A stretch of 64,000 nucleotides of DNA. Origin: Pyrenochaeta sp. MPI-SDFR-AT-0127 (taxonomy: Eukaryota; Ascomycota; Dothideomycetes; Pleosporales; Cucurbitariaceae). Shown here piece after piece: positions 24,061 through 35,868 of this stretch. The position numbers and the translations under genes were made by a program. The notes beneath the pieces were generated by a model. That model was not told where the DNA came from. It did not search any database and was given only the letters and a program-made list of their open reading frames with translations. Each line of letters opens with the position of its first letter. Position 1 is the first letter of the stretch. Location of the stretch: the NCBI GenBank assembly GCA_020747015.1, contig JAGTJM010000010.1, forward strand, positions 186,001-250,000, given 5' to 3'.

Positions 24061-25392
24061 TCAGGTGCTGGATTTGACCTTATCGATATATGCCTGTCCT
24101 GGGCTTTCGTAAACAGAGGCGAAGTAAGCATTGATTTGAGGCTCTTTGGAGAGCCAGGTTGTCATGCTGCTAAGTTCCTCGCGAAGGCGATTAATAGCTT
24201 GATGATCCATGTTGGTTTGTGCAATAAGCTCAGGCATAGAAACTGGAATTTCAGTCAAAGTCATAACTAGATTGTGAGCCCAACTTACCCAGAAGGCGCA
24301 AAAGATGCTCGCCACCGTAAATTTCCGCAAGCGTCTTGCCAGCGAGCTCATCGGCCGGCTGATCGATGCGCGTATGGATGTCGTAGAACTGTTCTCGTTC
24401 GAAGCGATAGAGGAGAAGACGCCCGAGAGCCTTGTTGAAATACTCCTTGAGGCCAGCAACAACCTCTTCGACAATGTCGATCTCGGTACTGTTACGATGG
24501 CCCGACCCAGAAACAAAGTCGTAATACTCATCCAAAATTTGACCTGCAGACTTGCTCGATGGAAGTTGGGCTAGCTGCAGGTTCTTGGTAATGTTTTCCC
24601 AGTCATCAACCAGAAGGCTCTTCAGCCGGTCGGGCATGTAAATCCTGACGGCTAGCTTATTCTGGAAGACTTCCTCCTGCAAAAAGGTCAACAATCCAAT
24701 CGAATAGTGGGAATTGTGAGTGTCGGCTAGAGAGGAATGTGTGCAGGGGCAGGAGAAAAGTATTCACCTTCTCGAGATCATGGTCTCGCATTCGCTTTTG
24801 ACCCCGAGGTGCAGCAGCAGAAACCGAAGTTTGACGCTCTTCACTGCCTCGAGTCGAGCCCTGCGCCTTCTTCTTGGAAGGTATGGGCTGGGCCCTTGCG
24901 GCACGTTGAGCCGCAAGCATTTCGTGTCTCAAATTGTTGGCCAATTCTCGATTCTCCGGGGACAGCTTGCGCAGGCGATCCTCAGGAACCCAGTCGTCCC
25001 AGCTATCAGAGTCAGCTGGATGTTTCTAGCGTTATGGTACAGCGCGAGAAATCATTAGGGCAGGTGATCGAAGGTGGCCTGAATGGGGGAAGCAAGCAAT
25101 GTCCAAGGGGTTGGTTAGAGAAGAGGAAGGAGTGCGGAAGTGTGAGCCATGGGCGAATCTGACTGGGGAGATTCGAAGGCCTGGCAGCAAGCACGCGTGG
25201 AGAGGATGAAGTGAATACGTACGTGTTCTTCCAGCCTTTGTAGTGGACTCTGTATTGGAAGCCGCTCTTCTTGTCATCTTCTTCGGCCGATCTCACCTCG
25301 AGCACCTTGGCCTCGTACAGCAGCTCATGATGAAAGCAATAGACTTTCTCGTCCTTTCGATAAGATGGTTCTGGTGCAGCTGCGGGCGCCAT
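24061..25392 (-). CDS. EAF3: Chromatin modification protein Eaf3 (MRG15 family), 324 aa
   Basis: Exons (minus): 25223-25392, 24768-25002, 24289-24676 and 24061-24242, in phase. The first intron is long (220 nt) and splits the chromo barrel between KGWKNT and WDDWVPEDRLRKL. The N-terminal chromo domain (residues about 12-75; YRVHYKGWK) binds methylated H3K36. A basic linker follows, then the MRG domain (RIYMPDRLKSLLVDDWE; DIVEEVVAGLKEYFN; YGGEHLLRLL). Eaf3 sits in both the NuA4 acetyltransferase and Rpd3S deacetylase complexes in the nucleus. Length and domain order match the family. It is divergently paired with a kinetochore gene. Confidence 0.95.
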
Positions 25393-25738
25393 GACATCTG
25401 ACGTTGACAAACTGTAGCGAAGATGGAGCAGGTGAGGTTTCACGCGAGCTTGTTGTACTTAACAGTCTCGCGTGTAGATGCTGACCGTGCCCAAGAAAGG
25501 TGTCCCACGCACCAAAAGCTTCCGCCTGGTCGCCAATTAACGCAGTAAAGTCGATGCCCCTTGTGAAGGACAGAGCAATGAGGTTTGTTCGACGCTTGTT
25601 GCAGACGCATCTCACGGGAGTCTTTGCTGGGCACGGGCCCGCACGCGTCGCGTTCCGATCAGCCTCGATGCCTTGAGCATGACGCCGACAACACTGACTT
25701 GCCCATTGCGAGCTGCTCTCCGGTCGGCCTCGTTCTCC
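25393..25738. promoter_or_regulatory. Divergent promoter EAF3 / CNL2
   Basis: 346 bases separate the divergent starts. Sequence close to the plus-strand start is GC-rich. The exact plus-strand start is uncertain by about 18 bases (ATG at 25739 or 25757), so the region may be slightly longer. Confidence 0.4.
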
Positions 25739-26378
25739 ATGTCGAACGCCTCGAATATGCCGTCGCAAGAGACGCAGATGCTCAATGACTTCCTCCTCGC
25801 GCCCGCTGCACTCCGCGACTTCATGACCCTGCGCCAGTTCACCGACATCTTCCCCAAAGGACATCGTGCCAATCCTGCAGTTCAAGACGTGTATCGCGAA
25901 CTGCAGAGACTTCGCGAGAAGGACATGGAAAGTGTTCGCCGCAGCATCACCGAAGAGGTCAAGCGCTCCAAACAGTTGCGCCGTGAGTATGCGAAGGAGC
26001 GGCGCCAGCTAGACGGTGCGACTGTCGCGGGATTAGATCCAACTGCAATTCGGATCGAACAAGAGGTGCCTTGTCGGTGACGCCTAGCTGCGACACGGCT
26101 AACATGTCTATCAGCTCTCCGGCCAAGGTTGCAAATTGCACACACTTCAAACCGTTCGCTCCAGCATCGACGAGGCATGTCAAAGCCTCGAGTCACTTAT
26201 CGAAGTGACAGAGGCAGCAAATACCAGAGCTTTGATAGAGATTCAAGAGGTGCTTGGTGCGCTCAGTGATATACGACATGGTCGCCTTGCCCAGTCAGTC
26301 AGCGGGGAAGATATGGGCGAGCAAGTCCTCGCTACCCTGAAGCGGTTGGAAGCTGTCTGTGCAAATCCAGCTGGCTGA
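25739..26378 (+). CDS. CNL2: Kinetochore protein of the Cnl2/Nkp2 family (196 aa)
   Basis: Exons 25739-26065 and 26115-26378, phase 0. The ATG at 25739 is used; a second one at 25757 is possible. The N-terminal block MLNDFLLAPAALRDFMTLRQF followed by TDIFPKGHRANPAVQDVYREL is the part I recognise from Cnl2/Nkp2, an outer member of the CENP-A-associated CCAN (Ctf19/Sim4) complex. The rest is helical and coiled-coil-like, rich in R/E/K, ending with a second helical pair (DEACQSLESLIEVTEAAN). It acts at centromeres. The family is small and diverges fast, hence moderate confidence. Confidence 0.8.
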
Positions 26379-27275
26379 GCACTCCTCGGTTCATCAATTT
26401 GTGCTGCCAGTACATGATTCCCATGGTTGACCTTGTCGCGGGTGTGTTGCAGACAAAATGAACTCTTTCTGCTCCAAAGGCAGACCGCCATATCCAAGCT
26501 GGCAGATGCGACCTCCAAAGAGCTGCATGCAAAACCGTTGACGGATTTGTCATGCAATCATCAGGGGACATCCTCCGCTGCTCTCGGTGTATGCTGACGA
26601 TTGTGCAAAATCACTCTCGTACCCGTGTTCACAACTGGGAGAGGCCGCGGTGCGAACATGTTTCAGAAGAATAGGAGCAGACCTGCTCTCGATTTCGATG
26701 CGCCAGCTTGTAAGGGTCAACCATACAATCCGATGGTTTCTATAGTCGAACGCCTATGTACCATGATCTGCTTCCTATAGATTTAATGTTGCATGAGAAT
26801 AAATACCACATTGTGCCAAATATGCTAATATATACTTAAAAGCCAAGCGATGTACCACGACTTTCCCACTAGCCACTTCCTCTCCGTCCGCCTAGGATCA
26901 ATACGGTCTTTAGTTCATACCCTTAGCGCGTGGTATCTTCATCCACAACTCATGTGCAACACTTCCGTCATCTCAACGCTAATTCTTGTTTGGGTCTGCG
27001 AGGAACGACATACCCCTGTCAATACTCTCTATCCGCCGCCCAGGTTGACCTCTCTCGGCGGATACAGCCCAAGCGTTCCGTGATTGGTCATGTGCAGCAT
27101 GGCAATTAATATACATGAGCAACCTCAATATCGCAAGCATAATGACTAGTCGCCGTTGTTGAGATCTGTCTATAGGTACATCGTCTACACGTGTCCATAT
27201 GCTTTAGATTTATATGGCATTGTCCTCGAAGAACGTCTCGTCTTGTTCATTGCCTTTGACACATTGTAGAGCAAT
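26379..27275. other. Spacer upstream of the GH5-like gene
   Basis: About 900 bases. The half near 26750-26850 is AT-rich, and an inverted CCAAT element (ATTGG) sits at 27083-27087, about 190 bases before the glycosidase start. No gene-like open frame was recognised. Confidence 0.45.
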
Positions 27276-29590
27276 ATGTTTCTGCCTATATTTCTCTCCT
27301 CACTCGTGTCGCTGATATCATTGACACAGCCAGCAGTTGCTGATCTGAGGATTACAGCAGATCACCACTCCTTTGGTGGTGTAAATTACCCTCTACTGCA
27401 GTTCTTTACGCCAAAGCACCGAGATGACACCATTCGAGCGATAGTCAACAGCGGCGCGAGGGTCATTCGACTCTTCAGTATGTCAAGGTGTGCGAATCGA
27501 AGATGTTGAGTGCTAATTGCATCACAGTTCGTCCTGACAGCCAGCATTCTGATGTACATGACCGATTCTCAGACGCAGGATCAAATCACTGGCTGACAGA
27601 ATGCAGCCCGAATCTGAGCTTGGTGGATTCGACAAGTCACTCCTAGACCAGTTTGACGATACAATGGCTGCTATTCACCACCTTTCTAAAGGCATGCTAG
27701 ACGACATCGTGTTTGGATTGGTTTTCTGACACCATTGCAGGACAAATCAAAGTCATTATCGTTCCGCACGATGCTCATGCACTTCGCGGAACTAATGATG
27801 TGCCATGTGATGCGTATTGCCAAAAGCTCAATGGTGCTTTTTTGGACTTTTATAGTAGCGATGAATGTATGTTGAGCCTCCTCAGACGTGAACGGGAGAA
27901 CAGTAACAAATGTGCGTCCAGTCCGAGAGCTCTACAAGACACGTCTTGACGTCTTCTTCAAGCACTATCCATCTAGGAATTTTGATGGGCGCTCTTGGGG
28001 CGAATTGTCCGAGATTATTTTGGTCTGTAACAACGCGATTTACACTACCCAATCACATTTACAGCAGACATCTGACTTTGGATAGGGTGTTGATCTTCAA
28101 AATCAGCCCTTCAGTGGAATTTGGCCTATTCCTGCTGGCGAATCTTGGCTTTGCGACATCGCCAGCCACTTGAAGTTCAACGTTGGTCTCGACAACGCAA
28201 ATATTGCGGTCATTAGCGGTGGAATATCCGGTCCCCAAACGGCTGATGGAGTCCAAAATTTCCCTGATAGCGCCTTCGAGTGTACAGCTATTGATGTCAT
28301 CGGTATCCATGGTTATTTCTCCAAAGAGGACGACGCCACGGCCGGAACCCCATGGGCAAAACTGTTTGTCCCTGGCAATACGCTGACTGCCAGAGCAAAA
28401 GGGAAAGAGGGCAAAGGGAAGCTGTTGCTGGTGGAAGAGTGGGCATATGTTCACAGCAAACATGGTTTGTTCTACAAAAAGGAGGCGATATTTGATCAAG
28501 GTAATGCGCTAAATCTGAGGGGGATTCCGTGGGTACGTTCCTGCAAAATTAAGAATAACTCTTGTGCGCCTACTTACAGGTTTGGCAGCTCTACTCTCAC
28601 CTCACGACGCTGGATGAAGGCAAGACAGCGCGCATCAACCCTCTTCGCACAGAATATACGGCTTGGACTGCTCTCAAGGATGTGCTGAAACGTTCTTACA
28701 CTACAAGAAGCAATTTTAACTGGAACAAATATCTTCCTCCCCCTGCTGGTTTAGTCAAACACCAGTCCGGAGAGGGCGAATGGGAGCTGAAGAGAGCCAG
28801 TCTCAACAACATTACAGCTCTAACTTTGAACCCATATATTGTGGAACAGAGCGACTGCACGTTCGGTTGTGTAGGCCATCTCTGTGACGCTGCAGATGGG
28901 TGTGCTCCAGATCTGATCTGTAAGAACAGTGTCTGCGAGCAGAACGAAGAAGGTCAGCTTGGCCAGATTGGAGATCGATGTGACAGTAAAAAAGTATGTC
29001 AAGAGCACCTACGCTGCACACGCGGGGAGTGTCAGGCGTGCTCGGCAAGACCATCCATTCAACCCGAAGAGAAGCAGAGGAAACGCACAATAAACGATGA
29101 ACCACCGCCTGAGGATCCACGCCGGGTGCGCGTTATCCCCAACGACCCAAGAGGCTCATGCCACACAGACGCTCTACCTTCACTCTTCGCACTTGCTCGA
29201 CAACGCAGCTCAAGCAGCTTGCCAATCTGTTTATCTCCTACTGGTCGCGGAAATCCCTGCGAATCTGCATCCCACTGTGACGCAAATGCCTACTGCTCTT
29301 GGGGATTGTGCACTCCATGCACTGCTTCCGACTCTTGTCTTGGAGCCACTTGTCGCAGCAACAACAAATGTAAGACTGGGTTTTGTAACAGCTATGGTAG
29401 ATGTGATTATCCCGGACAAAAGAAAATAGCGAGTGGACCAGGCGCGAGCGCTGGGAAGAAGAATAGAAGGATTCCAGGTGTACCCAAGGGGCATGAGAGG
29501 GGGCCGGCGAAAGTGAGAAGCGAGGCTATGAGAATCAATATTCCAACCGAGCAAGTGATGGAGACTAGTAAGCCCACGGCGACGGCATAA
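27276..29590 (+). CDS. Secreted GH5-like glycoside hydrolase with cysteine-rich tail (665 aa)
   Basis: Exons, all in phase: 27276-27477, 27528-27553, 27607-27691, 27741-27866, 27922-28022, 28086-28532 and 28580-29590. The signal peptide MFLPIFLSSLVSLISLTQPAVA is clear. The TIM-barrel start GGVNYPLLQFFTPKHRD, ARVIRLFIRPDSQHSD, KVIIVPHDAHALRG, DVIGIHGYFS and LLLVEEWAY fit the cellulase (GH5-like) superfamily. The glutamate in EEW is a candidate nucleophile. A long C-terminal region has about 25 cysteines in short motifs (CTFGCVGHLCDAADGCAPDL and later CESASHCDANAYC), similar to small disulphide knots in secreted fungal proteins. Substrate is unknown; a beta-glycan of plant or fungal wall is likely. 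Intron 3 (27692-27740) starts with GC, the only way I found to keep the frame. The activity is inference. Confidence 0.8.
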
Positions 29591-30027
29591 CGCAACAATG
29601 GAGATTTAGGAGTACAAGGGATGAAATGACATTTAGGTTTGATAGTAGTACATTCTCTTCAAGGGGGTATCGCAGCCTCAATATAACTCCAGAACTCATC
29701 AAGGGTACAAAAGTACCTGATCACACATTACAATGTAAAACCTGTTTGTCCCTTTCCAGACTCATAGACCACAATGACCATGCCGCGTCACGCTGCATAT
29801 GGCGCATTCCATGGCTTGTTGCCTCTGCTTACATTCGATTGACGAGGACGAGGAAGACTGTCTGCTGCGGCGCAGATTGAATACACTTTACGTCCACGTC
29901 CTGTGCTCAAACCAGAAATATCTGGCGAAAAGGCAATAGGTAGTGGGTAGTAGTATTGACTGCCCGTGAGCAAATTCCAGCCATCGCTGGGTGGACTATT
30001 GTTGCAGATCTATTGCCATCAAATCGT
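29591..30027. other. Convergent 3' spacer
   Basis: 437 bases between the convergent ends of the GH5-like gene and the bHLH gene. Nothing gene-like is seen. Confidence 0.4.
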
Positions 30028-31356
30028 TCAAACAGACGCAGTGACTGGAATGCCACCACCGAGTCGCCAGAAAGAATTATTGTCCTGGATAAGCTTCTCC
30101 AAGAAATTGGCAGCCTCCATCAATACACTGCTCTTGCTCAAGCCGCCGTTGCGAATCTCAGGCACGAGGTCATGCAGGTCGTCGAAACCTCGCTTGATCA
30201 GGTTTCGTCGCTTTTGTTCGGAGAGGATATGATTGCTGCGTTTCTGTTCCTCGGACAGATTCTCACGCTGCAATTTTTGAGCTGCGGCTGATGATCGCTT
30301 CTTTTTGCTGCCCTCTTCGGGGACAGATGTCTTACGGTACTTGCCATTACGAGCGCTTTTAGGTGGACTGTCTTTGCCGACTCTTTGTCTGCTCTTTCTC
30401 TGCCTCTTGACTGGCCTATCGTCGTCATCGTCTTCTGAGCTAGCAACCTCTGATTGCTCGTCGTCGCTTGGATCGTCGGCAAGCGCTGAAGATGGGTGTA
30501 TTTGGCGCGTGGGGCTGACGCCTGGTCCATCGGACCCAACCGCCGTTTGTAGTTGCGATTGTGAGTGACGAATAACGCGTAGTAAGCGTCGTGTTACCTG
30601 CTCTTCGGATGCTTGACCGAGGGGCGCAGTAAAGCCACTGGGATTATTGAACGAGTTGTCAGTGCCAAAGGTGTAGGATCGCTTCAGATTAGGCTTGTGC
30701 AAAAGTGGGCCAAACTCAGCGTCATGTTGTTGTTGAGCGTTGCTAGCTGCCCACTGCGCAGCAAACTGAGCATCCAAGGTACCTTCTTCGGCATGATTTG
30801 GTATAAGGGCAGCAAGTTGCTCGTTGAGCAGACCATGCGAAGTGGCAACCATGGGTCGAGTGCTGTGGATCGAGTCTGAAGTGCGCTTTGTGCTTGTTGT
30901 CATGGTCGACGCGGGCAGGCCATGGAAACTGTGTGCCCTGCCATTAGAATAAGCAGGCTGCGAGTTGGTGAACAAGGTCGATGCGGGCTGCAGATGATCA
31001 TGTGTGCTTCCCAGGTGGTTCATGGGCAGAAGCGGCTGGGCAAAGCTTTCGTTGTGGAAGCCATGGTGGAGATTTGCTTGGTCTGGGATGGTGGTAGTAA
31101 CGCGGTGGACAGTGGCGGGCGCGATGAAGTTGCCCCAGTCATTGTAGTCGTGGGCGGCATCCTTTGTGTCGAGCGTAGAGGCGAAGGGTTGCGGATCAGA
31201 CAGGTGGAAGGGATCGGTAGTAGAGAAGAAGTCGGCGAGGGATTGGTTTTCCATGTCGCTGAGCAGCGACTGGCCGGCATTGTCCAGCGTGGACGAGGCG
31301 CCGTCGAAGAAGTCGCTGAAGGTGTAGCCAAAGGGCGGTGGGTCCTTGTCACCCAT
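30028..31356 (-). CDS. bHLH transcription factor (442 aa)
   Basis: Single exon. I use the ATG at 31356 (MGDKDPPPFGYTFSDFF). The frame stays open 153 codons further upstream with another ATG at 31713, but that part is proline/threonine-rich GC sequence that looks like 5' UTR. The C-terminal basic helix-loop-helix runs SNHILSEQKRRNLIKRGFD, then DLHDLVPEIRNGGLSKSS, then VLMEAANFLEKLI. The basic part has the ExxRR core expected for E-box (CANNTG) binding. Before it lie an acidic SEDDDDDRP stretch and nuclear-localising KRQRKSRQR. The bHLH sequence resembles the Ino4/Mlx type of fungal factor. Target genes are not inferable. Confidence 0.88.
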   Translation of the reverse strand: MGDKDPPPFGYTFSDFFDGASSTLDNAGQSLLSDMENQSLADFFSTTDPFHLSDPQPFASTLDTKDAAHDYNDWGNFIAPATVHRVTTTIPDQANLHHGFHNESFAQPLLPMNHLGSTHDHLQPASTLFTNSQPAYSNGRAHSFHGLPASTMTTSTKRTSDSIHSTRPMVATSHGLLNEQLAALIPNHAEEGTLDAQFAAQWAASNAQQQHDAEFGPLLHKPNLKRSYTFGTDNSFNNPSGFTAPLGQASEEQVTRRLLRVIRHSQSQLQTAVGSDGPGVSPTRQIHPSSALADDPSDDEQSEVASSEDDDDDRPVKRQRKSRQRVGKDSPPKSARNGKYRKTSVPEEGSKKKRSSAAAQKLQRENLSEEQKRSNHILSEQKRRNLIKRGFDDLHDLVPEIRNGGLSKSSVLMEAANFLEKLIQDNNSFWRLGGGIPVTASV

Positions 31357-32562
31357 GGCAGGATGAGGGAGGCCTCTGGCCGTAGCACCCGCGAGCCCCG
31401 CGAACGGTTGAAGCAGCGCGGCCTCCAGCTTGACGGCGTGCCGTGTTGCGATGGTGGTGCGGAGACGGAGGGCGTTATGGCGGCCGTCAGTGGGTGCGGG
31501 ATGGGTGCGGGTTGTGGGCGCGGTTACTGGGATTCGGGGGGGCGGCGGTGCCTGATAAGCAGTCGCATCCCCAGCAATTGTCGCCCATGTATCTTTTGGC
31601 TGGGCTGGGGGCGGGAGAGAGGGGGGGCGGCGTGTGGGCGGCGTGTGGGCGGCGTGTGGAGAGACTGAAAGAGCCTGGAGTTGCCTGCAGAAAGCCGTTG
31701 AGAAGCTGGCCATGTTCACATGCCAGACTGGCTGCCACGGCCGAGCCGACTTGCGCCGAAGGTCTCGCTTGATCCTGCCCTTGCCCGTGGCGGACGCACC
31801 GACTACCCCATACACCGACTACCCCATACTCGAGGCCACCCTCTATTTCACTCTCCGCAATCTTGGCCGTCCACCGCGTCGCCCACCGTGGCCATACTCC
31901 TTTCAGTGCGTCGCATAATGTTGCAATCTTACCACGCTGCTCCTACTCCACCCGTCATGTGCCGCCTCCTCCTTTCCTCTGCGTCGCCGGCCGACCCAGA
32001 ATGGCAATGTCTCCGCGACCACTGCTGATTGACACACAAGACATGATTCCCAAGCGTCATAAAACACATGGCCCCGTTAGCTCACCTCGATTCTAGCTCC
32101 CGTCCCGTACCCCAAGTCGTCATCCCCTGTCAACAAGGGGCCTGGAATGTCGCTATCCTGGAGTCCGCTGCAACATGTTTCACTTGCTTCGGTGCCAGAA
32201 TACTACACAGCCGTACGCCACCCTTGGTGTGCAGCTGGTGGCTTTGCTACAACAGTCGGCACATGATAAACAGCGCAAGATAGAATTGCCCAACATTGCA
32301 TCGTCCGTAACCAATACTATGTATCCATTTGTCAGAAGCCTGGGATTCCCTCGCCAACCCAAACACCAAGTGCCATGCCTGACTTTGAACGTAGATACCT
32401 CGCTATCATATCCAGGCTAGCGGAACTCATCAATCAAACAATCCTGCCGCCTCAGCTTGCGGTTTTGGTTTCTGGGTTGCGATAGTGTTAGGAGCACGCC
32501 AGCACACATAAAACTCATTGAGCACAGCCACAATGAACACAGCAACCCCAACCTCCTGTACA
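31357..32562. other. Promoter and 5' region of bHLH gene plus 3' end of Skt5-like gene
   Basis: 1.2 kb. The 460 bases next to the bHLH start are GC-rich and pyrimidine/purine-skewed, with a run of CCGCC-type and GGGGGG blocks, consistent with a long fungal 5' UTR. The rest shows no gene-like frame. Confidence 0.4.
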
Positions 32563-35500
32563 TTACATGACAGTGCAATTCTCTTCTTGTTGCTTCTGGT
32601 TCGTTCGACTCAAGCGCTCACGCTTCATCTGAACTTTCGAACCACCACGCTTGAGTTCTTCGAGGCGTTCTTGGGCCTTGGGAAATTTGTATGCTGGAGT
32701 CACATTAGCTCGAGCACTAGCTGAGGGCAGGGTTAAGTGTACCTGCAGCCCTTCCATACCACCGCTTTGCCTCATCTAGGCTTCTCGGACAGCCTATACC
32801 CACCTCGGTGAAATAGCCCATGGCAAACAGTGCTTTCGGCAGCGGAGGTTCTGCACATGCTGCCTTCCGCGCCCAGAGATAGGCTTCGGTGTCGCTCTGC
32901 TCAAGGACTCCCTGGATGCCAGTTAGGTACCACCCCGAGAGCGCCAATTCGCTCTGATGTTCCTCTTGCGCCGCAGACTTTGTATACCATGCAATGCTGG
33001 TGCGAGCATCGATTTGACAGCCCAGCAATCCATATTCATACGCCTGGCCGAGTCTGAACTGCGAGAATTTATAGCCAAGATCGGCCGCCTGGTGAAGGAG
33101 TTGCAGCGCGTAAGCTTCATCCCGAATGATCCGTTCGTTCCCAGTTTGGGCCTCGTAGATGAGTGCCAGTTCGTGCAGCGCGTGTGGATTGTCTCTATCA
33201 GCTCGGTCTGCAGCTCGCTTAAGCATGTTGAGTGCTTCGCCTAGATTTCTCTGTTGGCCTAAGAGTCCCTTGAGCAGGATCATGCCCATTTTATATAATG
33301 CTGGTGTGTCACCCAGTGCTGCGGCACGGCGGTACCATTGCACAGCTTTGAGTGGATCCTTCTTAGTACCACCACCTTCCTCGTGGCCCATTTCGCAGCA
33401 CACAGCCGTCCGATATGCACTCGCAGCATGACCGCCTTTTGCAGCAGATTGATACAATGCGAAAGCCTCCTTTGTGTCCGGTTGCAAGCCCAGAAGACCT
33501 TGACCATAGCAGTCTGCTAAATAAAACATGGCATCTGGATACCCACTATTTACGAGTTTCTTCACGATTTTGTGGCCCTCGAGCACAAACTTCTCGCGGT
33601 TCTTATTCCGTGTGCGTGTATCAGCCGTACCCCCTTCATCTGAAAGTACATTGGCCGCTTCAACTAGCTTCTTCGCGAGTTTCAAGCCGGTGGCATTGTC
33701 AGCAGGATTAGCTTTCCATGTGTTTCGTAGGCGATTGAGTTCGTCATGCGTGACGGGGTGAGGCACAGAGCTTCGTCGCTGAGATATAGGCTGCTCATTT
33801 TCATAGCTTATACGTGCAGGCTCACTACCGTATTGTCGGACAGGTGGGGGCCTTGCACTCGGAGGTGCTGAGACCTGTGACTGTTGATGTTGCGGTTGGT
33901 GTTGCTGCAAGAGTCCAGCTCGTACAGGCGTTGGATGTGCTGGTAGAGCATCTGGATTTGATTGTGGTTGCGTAGTTCCCGGTCGGCGGCCCAGGGGGTC
34001 GCTAGGTGCCCGCCCTGGAGCAGGGCCTGCTGTACCGGGCCTAGGAATGGGATTGCCGGGAACGACCGGCGATGAAACGTTCCTCATCGTACTAAGCGGT
34101 GGTTCTGAGTAGGCAGATTCATCGGAATACAATCTTTGAACAGGCGGTGGTTGACGCGCGTATCTCGTGTCAAAGTCTTGTGTTTGGCCCTGTGCATAGC
34201 CTTGATTAGGATGTCCTCGATGCATGTCATCAGTCGTCATGCCTCTTAGCGGTGGGCCTCGACCTCTGATTGTGTTCGGCGATCCAGTAGCACCCGCGAA
34301 ACCAGTATTCGCTCTTGGTAGTCCTGGTACTGGAGGCGTATCTCCTACAGCTTCATGTACGCCGGTAGCATATTGCTCGTGGAGCTCGGGTTGCGAGCGA
34401 CTTCGTGACGCTTGTTGTCGGAAGTTGTTGTGATGAGCGGCTGTTTGTGCGATGCTACGAGGCTGTGGTACGGTAGGAGACAGATGGTTGTCTATCGAGT
34501 CACCTCTCCGATGTTTGTTGTTCGTCTCCGGTAGGGCATCAAAATTGGGCATGTCTATGGTGGAAGCCATGCTTTCCCGGTCATTATGCTCTCCATAGTA
34601 ATCGTCATAAAAAGTGTCAAGGGTAGCGTGTTCGTCATTCTGCGATTGGTAGTGCTGGTCAGAAACTTGGTGTTGCTGCTGCTGCTGCTGCTGCTGAGGT
34701 GGCATTTGTGGGACGGGCGGGCTTGGTCCATGTGAACCATTTTGACTTGGCCCGCCGGCGGTAGACGGCCTGGGTAGGGCATAAGTGGGTGATCCTGATC
34801 TAGGGTATCCAGCAACAGCGCCAGGCTCTGCCCATTGCTGTTCATTATGGTAAACGTCTTGATCCCCACTTGGCAAATTCTGGGGCATAGTCATGGAACG
34901 TTGGGTATTTGGACCAAATGCTCGTTGGGAGGGGGACTTTGGGTCAGATTGCCGCCTGGGTGGTATGCCCTGGGAGAGATCAGTGTTCATTGGAGGTGGT
35001 CGCTGACCAGCTGGTATCCGATTTGGTGGATACCGTTGGCTTTGACCCTTGCCCTCGAAATGACCCGAGTCCTGTCGGGTAGTAGAATTTGACCTGGTTT
35101 GCTCAGGTACCCTGTTTTGTGGTGTTACAGGCTGTTCCCGACCCGGAGGTCCTCTTGGTCTCCCCTGACCCTCGCTATCGTTCATATTCAACCGTGACAT
35201 GGCCTGGTTCATTGTGTCTTTCGGCGCCGATTGTTTTCCTCTCTGTGAGGGGAATGCTGGAAAGGGATTATCCAAGGGAAGGTTCTTCGTAGACACGGGA
35301 TTGAAGAGAGAGCGATCGAGTCCTGCACGACTTAGTTAGCGTGAATATTCATAGCAAAGACATAGACGCTCTTGGAGCAATTCCACATCTCAACAAGAGT
35401 GTCAAGGTGCCACTCACCTGGCGGCCTCAGTGCCCCTCGCCCTTGCTGCGCGGCCGGCGAGGGCCCGTTTCCACCACCTGTTGGCCTGTTTCTTGGATCC

Positions 35501-35868
35501 TGTCGCGGGTGAGGTGGCCGCTGCTGGAATCGCTCATTGTATCCCGGGTTCTGGACGTAGTGGTCTGCTGGCGGCGGTCTTCCTCCCTGGCTCGGCGGGG
35601 CTTGTCGCCCATACCCACTCGCGCCTTGATGGCCAACGTGTTGTTGGGTATCTCCCCAACCACCCTGTCCGTCGTAGTGTGCATTGTCCCACTGCTCATG
35701 CCCACCCTGATCATAGCCGTAGTCGTAGTACTGCTGGTCATACTGGGCGTCGTAACCCGCATGCTGCCGTCTCTGTTGTCTGTGCTGTCGTGGCGGCGGA
35801 GGCTCCTCTTCATAGTATTGCTGCTGGCGCGGCTGTGGGTAATTGCCGTACTGCTGTTGGTATGCCAT
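32563..35868 (-). CDS. SKT5: Chitin synthase regulator of the Skt5/Chs4 family (1053 aa), CaaX-ended
   Basis: Exons (minus): 35418-35868, 32743-35322 and 32563-32693, in phase. The ATG at 35868 gives MAYQQQYGNYPQPRQQQYY. The first 700 residues are Gln/Pro/Gly-rich and disordered, with a polyglutamine run encoded by (GCT/CAG)n near 34674-34696. From about residue 735 there are at least six Sel1 (SLR) repeats, for example AMFYLADCYGQGLLG, AVCCEMGHEEGGG and LGQAYEYGLLG. The last short exon ends ENCTVM, a CaaX prenylation box. Family members bind and activate class IV chitin synthase (Chs3-type) at the plasma membrane and septum, and prenylation helps localisation. The CaaX is visible only if the terminal intron is spliced; otherwise translation stops at 32717. 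That makes the last exon important. Confidence 0.93.
34674..34696. repeat. CAG/CTG triplet run encoding polyglutamine
   Basis: About eight GCT/CTG triplets lie within the Skt5-like gene and read on the minus strand as consecutive glutamines (MPPQQQQQQQQ). It is a length-variable coding microsatellite in a disordered region. Confidence 0.85.

Noticed and set aside
30922..31668. Plus-strand open frame of 248 codons
   Set aside because: It is antisense to the bHLH gene and its GC-rich 5' region. Valine/glycine/arginine-rich composition is typical of an antisense shadow.
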